A DNA stretch of 64,000 nucleotides. Source: Micromonospora kangleipakensis (GTDB taxonomy: Bacteria; Actinomycetota; Actinomycetes; Mycobacteriales; Micromonosporaceae). The DNA lies in assembly GCF_004217615.1 (NCBI RefSeq), contig NZ_SHLD01000001.1:5022001-5086000 (forward strand), read 5' to 3'. A program made the position numbers and the translations under genes. Each line of letters begins with the position of its first letter. The first letter of the stretch is position 1. Of the stretch, positions 8,448-15,086 are shown one piece after another. Below the pieces are notes generated by a model. It did no database searches, was not told the DNA's origin, and saw nothing but the letters and a program-made list of their open reading frames with translations.

Positions 8448-9259
8448 TCACGCGCTCTTCCGCGCCACCGCGCAGTACTCGGAGGTCGGGGTCGTGTCGT
8501 TGCCGCCCGGACGCCACCGGGAGCAGGTAACCAGTCCGGGTTCGAGAAGTTCGAGACCGTCGAAGAAGCGGGCGATCTCCACCGGGGACCGGACGGTCAT
8601 CTGCGCGGAGCCGCCGTCGTTCCACATCGCCAGCGCCCGGTCGACCGCCTCCGGGTTGACCTCCCTGGTCGGGTGGGACACGACCAGGTAGCTGCCGGCG
8701 GGCACGGCGTCGACCAGCCGCCGCACGATGCGTACGGCCTCGCCGTCGTCGACGAGGAAGTTCATGATGCCGAGCAGCATGATGCCGATCGGCTGGCTGA
8801 AGTCCAACGTGCGGCGGGCCTCCGCCAGGATCCGCTCCGGGTCGCGCAGGTCCGCGTCGATGTAGTCGGTGGCGCCCTGCGGGCTGCTGGTCAGCAGGGC
8901 CGGGCGTGCACGAGCACCATCGGGTCGTTGTCCACGTAGACCACCCGGGACTCCGGCGCGGTGGCCTGGGCGACCTCGTGGGTCTTGTTCGCGGTCGGCA
9001 GCCCGGTGCCGATGTCGAGGAACTGCCGGATGCCAGCCGCACCGGCGAGGTGGCGGACCGCCCGGCCGAGGAACTCGCGGTTGAACCGGGCCGACTGGAC
9101 GAGTTCCGGCATGAAGGCGAGGACCTGTTCGGCGGCCTGCCGGTCGGCGGCGAAGTTGTCCTTGCCGCCGAGCAGATAGTTCCACAGGCGGGCTGAGTGC
9201 GCGACGCTGGTGTCCAGCGCGTCCGCACGTGGCGTGGCGGTCCGAGGCGTGTCCGTCAC
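8448..9259 (-). pseudogene. SAM-dependent methyltransferase (DUF574 / Methyltransf_19), single-base frameshift
   Basis: Two overlapping frames together make one methyltransferase of about 270 aa, the usual family length. The N-terminal part (start 9259) carries DALDTSVAHSARLWNYLLGGKDNF and the SAM loop FLDIGTGLPT, then reads VYVDNDPMVLVHARP and stops at once. The C-terminal part in the next frame resumes with LLTSSPQGATDYIDADLRDPE and continues to the end with SQPIGIMLLGIMNF and a C-terminal FFDGLELLEPGLV block. One missing G in the run at about 8898-8904 would restore the frame. Members of this abundant actinobacterial family often sit beside regulators, but no substrate is established. Either a recent inactivation or a sequencing error in a G/C run. 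Confidence 0.8.
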
Positions 9260-9368
9260 CGACGCTCCTCTGTGTCTAGTGGGTTCGGCACAGCCTAGGT
9301 CGCTCGGCGCACCGGCATCAACGCCCCCTTGCCTGCGCCGATCCGTTACCCGACGCCGTTGAGCGGGG

Positions 9369-10475
9369 TCAAGTCTGGCGCAGCGCGGGCATCGGCACCG
9401 GGACGGTCAGGGCGGTCGCCCCGGCACCGACGCCGCCCTCGCAGGTGTTCGGCGGCACGGTCCCGATGCCCCGGGTCGACGGCCGTTCGGCGGCCCAGAA
9501 CATGTACCCCAGCATGCCGGCAGAGGTGCCCGCCCCGTTGGGCGTGACGGTCTGCACGTACGGCGCGGCGGCCCGCTGAACGGAGTTGATGTAGTCGACG
9601 CACTCGGGCAGCGGCTTGCCGCCGTAGGCGATGTAGACGCCGCCGGTGAACTTGGCCGGGGCGAGCGGCGGCACGGGCGGGTTGTACTGCGGCTTGCCGT
9701 CGACGTGCTCCTGCCAGCTCGCCTGCGAGTTGCTGGCCGAGGCGGGCCGGGCGGCCACCATGGCGTTGGCGTAGTCGAGGACCGGGGCGTCGGTGCGCAG
9801 CCAGTCGGCGGTCGCCCGGCGGTTGAGGTCGATCAGCCACCGATCGCCGGCGGCCACGTCGATGGTGAGCCGTGCCTGCGGCCGGGCGCCGGTGGCGTCG
9901 TACGGGTGGACGGCCCGGTAGGCGTCGATGAAGGACTGCAGGCCGGCGAGGTTCGGATCGCTGTTCTGCTCGTAGTCGATCTCGATGCCGACGCCGAGCC
10001 GGGTGGCGACGGCGGCGGCCCGCTGGCCGAGCAGGGCGGGGTTCTCGGCGAGCGCGGCGTCCCAGTCGTCGGTGTAGGTGATGCCGCCGATGGAGAGCAT
10101 CACCCGGATGCCGTGGGAGGTGAAGTAGCTGACGATCTCCGACGTGATGCCCCGCGGTACGCCGTCGAGCGTGGTCGCGTCGGTGGTCTGGTGCAGCAGC
10201 GCGAGCGGGTTCACGAAGCTGAGCACCACCAGGTTGACGGAGGGGCGGCCGTCGCCCCGGTCGACGAGCCAGTGATTCTGGCTGTCGAACTCGGCCACGG
10301 TACGGACGGTCCGCCAGGTGCAGTAGTCGTTGCCGCAGTGCCAGGCGCCGTAGATCTGGACCGGGGTGGCGGCGGCTAGGCTCGCGGCGGCCGGACGGGG
10401 TGGCGGCGCGGCGACGGCCGGGGTGGTCGACGTCAGCGTGAGCAGGATCGCGGCCAGGAGTACCGAGCGTCGCAT
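9369..10475 (-). CDS. Secreted GH18 chitinase-like protein
   Basis: A 368-aa protein with a Sec signal peptide (RRS, hydrophobic core, AVAAPPP). The body shows a GH18-type barrel: VNLVVLSFVNP on strand 2, VMLSIGG on strand 3, and VGIEIDYEQ on strand 4. The strand-4 segment corresponds to the GH18 DxxDxDxE motif, with the final acid retained and one Asp replaced by Glu. A late LGYMFWAAE strand is typical of the barrel end. It may hydrolyse chitin-like or other beta-linked GlcNAc polymers, or be a non-chitinolytic GH18 relative. No carbohydrate-binding module is visible. The RBS is GGGGAGG. Upstream lies an operator-like dyad region (10498-10523). Confidence 0.75.
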   Translation of the reverse strand: MRRSVLLAAILLTLTSTTPAVAAPPPRPAAASLAAATPVQIYGAWHCGNDYCTWRTVRTVAEFDSQNHWLVDRGDGRPSVNLVVLSFVNPLALLHQTTDATTLDGVPRGITSEIVSYFTSHGIRVMLSIGGITYTDDWDAALAENPALLGQRAAAVATRLGVGIEIDYEQNSDPNLAGLQSFIDAYRAVHPYDATGARPQARLTIDVAAGDRWLIDLNRRATADWLRTDAPVLDYANAMVAARPASASNSQASWQEHVDGKPQYNPPVPPLAPAKFTGGVYIAYGGKPLPECVDYINSVQRAAAPYVQTVTPNGAGTSAGMLGYMFWAAERPSTRGIGTVPPNTCEGGVGAGATALTVPVPMPALRQT

Positions 10476-10497
10476 GGGAACCTCCCCGACTCGTTCA

Positions 10498-10523
10498 GTA
10501 CACCTTGTTTACAGTAGGACTGT
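10498..10523 (-). promoter_or_regulatory. Two overlapping operator-like dyads upstream of the GH18-like gene
   Basis: GTACACCTTGTTTAC (10498-10512) is an imperfect dyad with GTAnAC...GTnTAC half-sites, the form bound by many TetR-family repressors. It abuts ACAGTaggACTGT (10511-10523), a 5-bp dyad. The pair lies 23-48 nt upstream of the gene start in an AT-richer patch. No TetR gene is adjacent. Confidence 0.35.
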
Positions 10524-10531
10524 CACCTCCG

Positions 10532-11305
10532 TCAATGCGTCCCCGCGACCTCGGCGAGGACCTGCCGCTGGAAGGCGCGCGCCTCGGGACCGCTCGGCGG
10601 CGGTTCGCCCCGGCGGGCGGCGATGGAGCGTGCGATCAGCTCCACGTGCTCGCCCCGCTCCATCAGCCGGTAACCGGCGTCCACCTTGGAGAGCCAGACG
10701 CCGTCGCGGGCCTTCACCAACGAGCGACACGCGCCCAGCACGGCATCCTCCGCGCCGGGCGCCGGCCCGTCTCCGGCGGGGATGGGCAGCGCGAGCCACC
10801 AGGCCAGGGCCTCGGTCAGCAGGCGGCGCAGGTCGGCCGGGGCGAGGTCGGCGAAGACGTCCCCGGCGGGCGGGCCGAGCAGGGCCAGCCCGGACTGGTG
10901 CAGGATGCTGCGGTCGAGGGCGTACCAGAAGCGTCCGTCCGCGGCGGGCCGGTCAGTCGGGGCGTACGTGGCGCGGAACGGCATCGCCGGGCCGGTGTTC
11001 AGCTCGACCTCGAAGCCCGGCTCCGGGGTGCCGGATCCGGCCACGTCGCGCCGGTAGACGACCAGTTCGAGGCCGCGCGCCGGGCAGGGCAGCGCCTCAT
11101 GCCGCAGCCGGTCCACCAGCGTGCGCTTGGTCGACCCGTCCAGCGCGTGGGCGACGACCAGCGCCACGTCGACGTCGCTGCGTCCCGGTTGGTAGGCGTC
11201 CAGGCCGACCGACCCCGCCGCGTACGCGCCGACCAGGTTGTCGCCGAGCACGTCGCGCGCCCGGTCGACCAGCTCGCCCAGGTAGTCGCCCACGTCGCCG
11301 TCCAT
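10532..11305 (-). CDS. Nucleotidyltransferase, aminoglycoside adenylyltransferase-like (DUF4111)
   Basis: A 257-aa protein with the DNA polymerase beta-like nucleotidyltransferase signature GAYAAGSVGLDAYQPGRSDVDVALV (residues about 26-50; GS...SDxD metal-binding pattern) and an all-alpha C-terminal half typical of AadA-type enzymes (DUF4111), with LVKARDGVWLSKVDA near the end. Such proteins adenylylate streptomycin/spectinomycin or are housekeeping homologues of unknown substrate. Chromosomal actinomycete copies are often not resistance genes. The ATG start is at 11305. It lies in the same orientation as the iron ABC transporter, whose last gene stops 46 bp upstream. Confidence 0.75.
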   Translation of the reverse strand: MDGDVGDYLGELVDRARDVLGDNLVGAYAAGSVGLDAYQPGRSDVDVALVVAHALDGSTKRTLVDRLRHEALPCPARGLELVVYRRDVAGSGTPEPGFEVELNTGPAMPFRATYAPTDRPAADGRFWYALDRSILHQSGLALLGPPAGDVFADLAPADLRRLLTEALAWWLALPIPAGDGPAPGAEDAVLGACRSLVKARDGVWLSKVDAGYRLMERGEHVELIARSIAARRGEPPPSGPEARAFQRQVLAEVAGTH

Positions 11306-11350
11306 GCCGAGATCCTGCCCGCTCCCCCGGACCGCGCAGCGGCCGGGGCG

Positions 11351-12385
11351 TCAGGCCGATCCGGCGTACGCGCGGACCTGTCCCCGCACCGTCACCGCGA
11401 CCTGCGCCCCGGCGCTGAGTCCGGCGCCCTCGTCGAGGGTCCGCGCGGTGAGCAGCGTGCCGTCGGCCAGGCGCAGCGTGGTCAGCGCGTCGTGCCCGTG
11501 GAAGTCCTGCCGGACGACCGTCGCGACGGAGCCGCCGGTCGGCGCCAGCCGGAGCTGCTCGGGGCGGATGAGGACAGTTGCCGCGCCGCCGACCGCCGGT
11601 CCGCGCAGCGGCAGCCGGCCGAGCGGGGTGACCGCGACGTCGTCGTCGACGGTGGCGGGCAACAGCACCGCCTCTCCAACGAAGCGGGCCACCCAGGGGG
11701 TGGCCGGGTCCCGGTACACCTCGGCCGGGGTGCCGTGCTGCACGATGCGGCCGGCGTCCATCACCGCGACGGCGTCGGCCATGGACAGCGCCTCGGCCTG
11801 GTCGTGGGTGACCAGCACGGCGGTGGCACCGTCGGCCCGCAGCGCCCGGCGTACGTCGGCGCGCAGCTCGGCGCGGAGCTGGGCGTCGAGCGCGCTGAAC
11901 GGCTCGTCGAGCAGCACCAGCGGCGGCCGGGGCGCGAGGGCCCGGGCCACCGCGACCCGCTGCTGCTGGCCGCCGGAGAGCTGGTGCGGCATCCGCCCGC
12001 CGTAGCCGGCGAGCCCGACCAGGGCCAGCACCTCCTCGATCCGGCCACCGCGACGGGCCGCCCGGTCCAGGCCGTAGCCGACGTTGTCGGCAACGGAGAG
12101 GTGCGGGAAGAGCGCTCCGTCCTGCGGCACCACGGCGACCCGGCGACGGTGCGGCGGGACGTGCCCGCCCGGGCCGGCCACCGGCCGCCCGGCGACGGTG
12201 ACGGCGCCCCGGTCGAGGCGTTCGAACCCGGCGACGCAGCGCAGCAGGGTCGTCTTGCCGCAGCCCGACGGGCCGAGCACGGCCAGCAGGTCGCCCGTGG
12301 CCACCGTCAGGTCCACGCCGGCCAGGGCCGGCACCGACCCGTACGACCTGGCCGCGTCGGCGACCGTCAGCATGCTCTCGGTCAT
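11351..12385 (-). CDS. Ferric-iron-type ABC transporter ATP-binding protein (FbpC-like)
   Basis: A 344-aa ABC ATPase with Walker A GPSGCGKTT, signature LSGGQQQRVAVARAL, Walker B PLVLLDEPFSALD, a switch histidine (VLVTHDQAEALS) and a TOBE-like C-terminal domain. The order of genes (binding protein, double permease, ATPase) and the FbpC/PotA-like sequence fit Fe3+ uptake. The start is ATG 12385, which overlaps the permease stop in an ATGA junction and has GGAGG upstream, so expression is coupled. It is the last gene of the iron operon and is presumably repressed with it through the iron box at 15001-15019. Confidence 0.9.
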   Translation of the reverse strand: MTESMLTVADAARSYGSVPALAGVDLTVATGDLLAVLGPSGCGKTTLLRCVAGFERLDRGAVTVAGRPVAGPGGHVPPHRRRVAVVPQDGALFPHLSVADNVGYGLDRAARRGGRIEEVLALVGLAGYGGRMPHQLSGGQQQRVAVARALAPRPPLVLLDEPFSALDAQLRAELRADVRRALRADGATAVLVTHDQAEALSMADAVAVMDAGRIVQHGTPAEVYRDPATPWVARFVGEAVLLPATVDDDVAVTPLGRLPLRGPAVGGAATVLIRPEQLRLAPTGGSVATVVRQDFHGHDALTTLRLADGTLLTARTLDEGAGLSAGAQVAVTVRGQVRAYAGSA

Positions 12386-13968
12386 CGGGGGCCTCCGGGG
12401 GGTGCGGGGTCGACCAGGCCGGTGCGGGCGGCGAGCAGCCAGGTCGGGACGGCGGCGAGGGCGACGAGGATCGCCGCGTACGGGGCGGCGGCGGCGTACG
12501 CGGCCGTCGAGGTGTGCGTCCACAGCTCGGTGGCGAGGGTGTCCATGCCGGTGGGGCGCAGCAGCAGGGTGGCGGGCAGTTCCTTCATGCAGGTGAGGAA
12601 CGTCAGGGCGGCCCCCGCGCCGATCCCGGGCAGGGTCAGCGGCAGGGTTACCGTGCGGAACACGGTGAACGGGCCGCGGCCCAGGGACCGGGCGGCCTCC
12701 TCCACGCTCGGCGGGCTCTGCGCCGCCGCGGCGGCCACCGCGCCGACGGCCAGCGGCAGGAAGAGCGTCGCGTACGCCAGGGCCAGCAGCCAGACGCTCT
12801 GGTAGAGCGGGTACGCGACGTTCACCGCGAAGAAGACCAGGGACAGTCCGATCACCACGCCGGGCAGGGCGTGGGCGACGTAGGTGAGCCGGTCCAGAAC
12901 GGTGGCGACCGGGCCGGGGGCCCGGGCGGCGAGCAGCCCCAGCGGCAGGGCGAGGAGCATGGTCAGCGCCGCGCCCGCGAGGGAGACCGACAGCGAGGCG
13001 CCGGCCGCGGTGGCCACCTCGGCGAGGGAGCCGGGGCGGGACACTCCGGCGGCGAGCCAGCGGGCCAGCCCCGCGGCGGGCACGCCGAGGGCGAGCGCGT
13101 ACACGGCGAGCAGGGCGAGCAGCGCGGGTCCACGCCAGCGGGCCAACGCCAGGCGTACCGGGGGCCGGACGGGGTTGCCGGCGTACCGGGCGTCGCGGGT
13201 GCGGGTGCCCAGCTCCGCCCCGATGAGCAGGACGGTGAGGGCGACCAGGACGGTGGAGAGCACGAGCGCGCCGGTGCGGTCGAACCCGAGGTTGAAGGCG
13301 GTGAAGATGGCCCGGGTGAAGGTGTCCACCCGGACGATGGAGACTGCGCCGAAGTCGGAGAGAACGTAGAGGGCGACCAGCAGCGCCCCGGCGGCCACGG
13401 CGGGGCGGATCTGCCGCAGGGTCACCCCGAACAGGGTGCGCCACGGTCCCCGGCCGAGGGAGCGGGACACCTCCTCCTGCCCGGGGTCGGTCCGGTTCAG
13501 CGCGGCGACGGCGGGCAGCAGGACGTACGGGTAGGAGCAGACCGTCAGCAGCAGGGCGGCCGCCCAGAAGCCCTCGAAGCCGTCCACGGTGGCGGTCCAG
13601 GCGAACCCGGCGACGTAGGTGGGGACGGCCAGGGGCAGCGCGGCGAGGACGCCGAAGGTCCGTCGGCCGGGCAGGTCGGTGCGGGTCACCAGCAGGGCGA
13701 TGCCGACGCCGAGCGCGGTGCAGGCCGCGGTGACCACGGCCGCGAGGGCGAGGCTACGCCCGGCCAGCACGGCGACCCGGGCGGTCAGCAGCTCGGCGAG
13801 GATCCGGTCGACGCCGGCCTCGGCGGCCCGGACGGCGAGGTAGACCAGGGGCAGCAGGGCGACCGCGACCGCGGCGGCGGAGGCGGCGGTCAGCGCCGGC
13901 CGGGGTACGGTGCGGCGCGGCGACCGGCGGGCCTTCGCCCGCCGGTCACCGGCCAGGACGCCGCTCAG
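12382..13968 (-). CDS. Ferric-iron ABC transporter permease (FbpB-like, double permease)
   Basis: A double BPD_transp_1 permease of about 528 aa with two halves of roughly six membrane segments each. Each half ends in an EAA-type loop (EVSRSLGRGPWRTLF; EEAARSLGRGPFTVF). The first in-frame GTG (13770) would remove the first transmembrane helix. The frame is open to the preceding gene, and the only upstream candidates are CTG codons at 13956 and 13968. The CTG at 13968 overlaps the binding-protein stop in a CTGA junction with AAGGA about 12 nt upstream, so I chose it. It forms the channel of the iron importer with the flanking genes. Confidence 0.85.
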   Translation of the reverse strand: MSGVLAGDRRAKARRSPRRTVPRPALTAASAAAVAVALLPLVYLAVRAAEAGVDRILAELLTARVAVLAGRSLALAAVVTAACTALGVGIALLVTRTDLPGRRTFGVLAALPLAVPTYVAGFAWTATVDGFEGFWAAALLLTVCSYPYVLLPAVAALNRTDPGQEEVSRSLGRGPWRTLFGVTLRQIRPAVAAGALLVALYVLSDFGAVSIVRVDTFTRAIFTAFNLGFDRTGALVLSTVLVALTVLLIGAELGTRTRDARYAGNPVRPPVRLALARWRGPALLALLAVYALALGVPAAGLARWLAAGVSRPGSLAEVATAAGASLSVSLAGAALTMLLALPLGLLAARAPGPVATVLDRLTYVAHALPGVVIGLSLVFFAVNVAYPLYQSVWLLALAYATLFLPLAVGAVAAAAAQSPPSVEEAARSLGRGPFTVFRTVTLPLTLPGIGAGAALTFLTCMKELPATLLLRPTGMDTLATELWTHTSTAAYAAAAPYAAILVALAAVPTWLLAARTGLVDPAPPGGPR

Positions 13969-15002
13969 GCCAGCCCCGCTTCCTTGATCATCGCGACGGT
14001 GGCGTCGAGGGTGTCCAGGTCGTTGAGGTCGATCTTCGGCGCGTCGAGGGTGGCGAGCTGCGGCAGGCCCGGGGCGGCGGGGACCCCGGCGGTCAGCGGG
14101 TACTCGAAGGTCTCGGTGGCGAAGTAGGTCTGCGCCTCGGCGCCGAGCAGGTAGTCGACCAGCGCCCGGGCGTCCGGGTCCCCGCCGGAGCGCTTGAGCA
14201 GGCCGATGCCGGCCGCGTTGACCAGTCCGCCGGTGTCGCCGTCAGGGAAGAAGTGCAGCCTGGCCTTGAGCGCGTCGGGGTTGCCACCGCGCTCCTTGGC
14301 CAGTTCGTACACGTAGTAGTGGTTGACCAGGCCGACCGCGACCGTGCCGGCGTCGATGTCGGAGACGATCTGCACGTTCCCCTCGCGGATCTGCGGCTGG
14401 TTGGCCTTGAGCCCGGTGAGGAACTCGCGCGCCCGGGCGTCGCCGTGCTGCACCCGCAGGGCGGTGACGAAGGCCTGGAAGGAGCCGTTGGTGGGGGCGA
14501 CCCCGATCCGGCCCTTCCACCGCGGGTCGGTCAGCTCGAAGACGCTCTTGGGCAACTGGGCGGCGTCGACCTGGTCGGCGTTGTAGGCCAGCACGCGGGA
14601 CCGGCCGCTGACGCCCACCCACTCCCCGTCGGCGTCCCGGTAAGCGGCCGGCACCCGGTCGAGCAGCTCGCCGGGGAGGGTGGCGAGGAGGCCGCCCTTG
14701 CCGACCGCGCCGAGCGCGCCGGCGTCCTGGGCGAAGAACGCGTCCGCGGGGCTGCGCTCCCCCTCCTCCAGCAGCTGGGCGGCCATCTGGGCGGTGCTGC
14801 CGTAGCGGACGTCCACGCTGATGCCGGTGGACTTCTCGAACTTCTCCAGCACCGGCTTCACCAGGGCCTCGCTGCGGCCGCTGTAGATGGTCAGCCGCTT
14901 GTCGCCCGGCTTGCCGGGATCGCCCTCGGGACCACCGCACGCGGTCAGGGAGAGGAGCCCGGCCAGGGCCACGGTCAGGGTGAGACGGAGACGTTTCTGC
15001 AC
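13965..15002 (-). CDS. Iron ABC transporter substrate-binding lipoprotein (FbpA-like)
   Basis: A 345-aa lipoprotein with lipobox LTAC at about residues 19-22, then a type II periplasmic-binding fold. LTIYSGRSEALVKPVLEKFEK, VRYGSTAQMA and SPADAFFAQDAGALG are characteristic of Fe3+-binding proteins, and NHYYVYELAKE carries the Tyr pair used to bind ferric iron. The start is GTG 15002. An IdeR/DmdR-type iron box spans 15001-15019 and covers the translation start region, so repressor binding would block the first codons as well as the promoter. It is the first gene of a three-gene coupled operon. Confidence 0.9.
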   Translation of the reverse strand: MQKRLRLTLTVALAGLLSLTACGGPEGDPGKPGDKRLTIYSGRSEALVKPVLEKFEKSTGISVDVRYGSTAQMAAQLLEEGERSPADAFFAQDAGALGAVGKGGLLATLPGELLDRVPAAYRDADGEWVGVSGRSRVLAYNADQVDAAQLPKSVFELTDPRWKGRIGVAPTNGSFQAFVTALRVQHGDARAREFLTGLKANQPQIREGNVQIVSDIDAGTVAVGLVNHYYVYELAKERGGNPDALKARLHFFPDGDTGGLVNAAGIGLLKRSGGDPDARALVDYLLGAEAQTYFATETFEYPLTAGVPAAPGLPQLATLDAPKIDLNDLDTLDATVAMIKEAGLA

Positions 15003-15019
15003 AGGTAAGGCTTACCTTA
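15001..15019 (-). promoter_or_regulatory. IdeR/DmdR1-type iron box for the iron ABC operon
   Basis: ACAGGTAAGGCTTACCTTA holds a perfect 7-bp dyad AGGTAAG-G-CTTACCT, matching the core of the IdeR/DmdR1 consensus TTAGGTTAGGCTAACCTAA. It overlaps the GTG start of the binding-protein gene, predicting repression under iron sufficiency. Confidence 0.8.
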
Positions 15020-15057
15020 ATGACAGCCGTCGAAGCAAGCCAACCCCCCTTCGAACC

Positions 15058-15079
15058 TTAGGTGAGCCTGCCCTAACCT
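15058..15079 (+). promoter_or_regulatory. IdeR/DmdR1-type iron box overlapping a leaderless promoter
   Basis: TTAGGTGAGCCTGCCCTAA (15058-15076) closely matches the IdeR/DmdR1 consensus. Its right arm overlaps TAACCT (15074-15079), a -10 placed seven bases before the ATG at 15087. TTCGAA at 15050 could be a -35 with an 18-bp spacer. Repressor binding would occlude the -10. Confidence 0.8.
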
Positions 15080-15086
15080 TTCGGCC

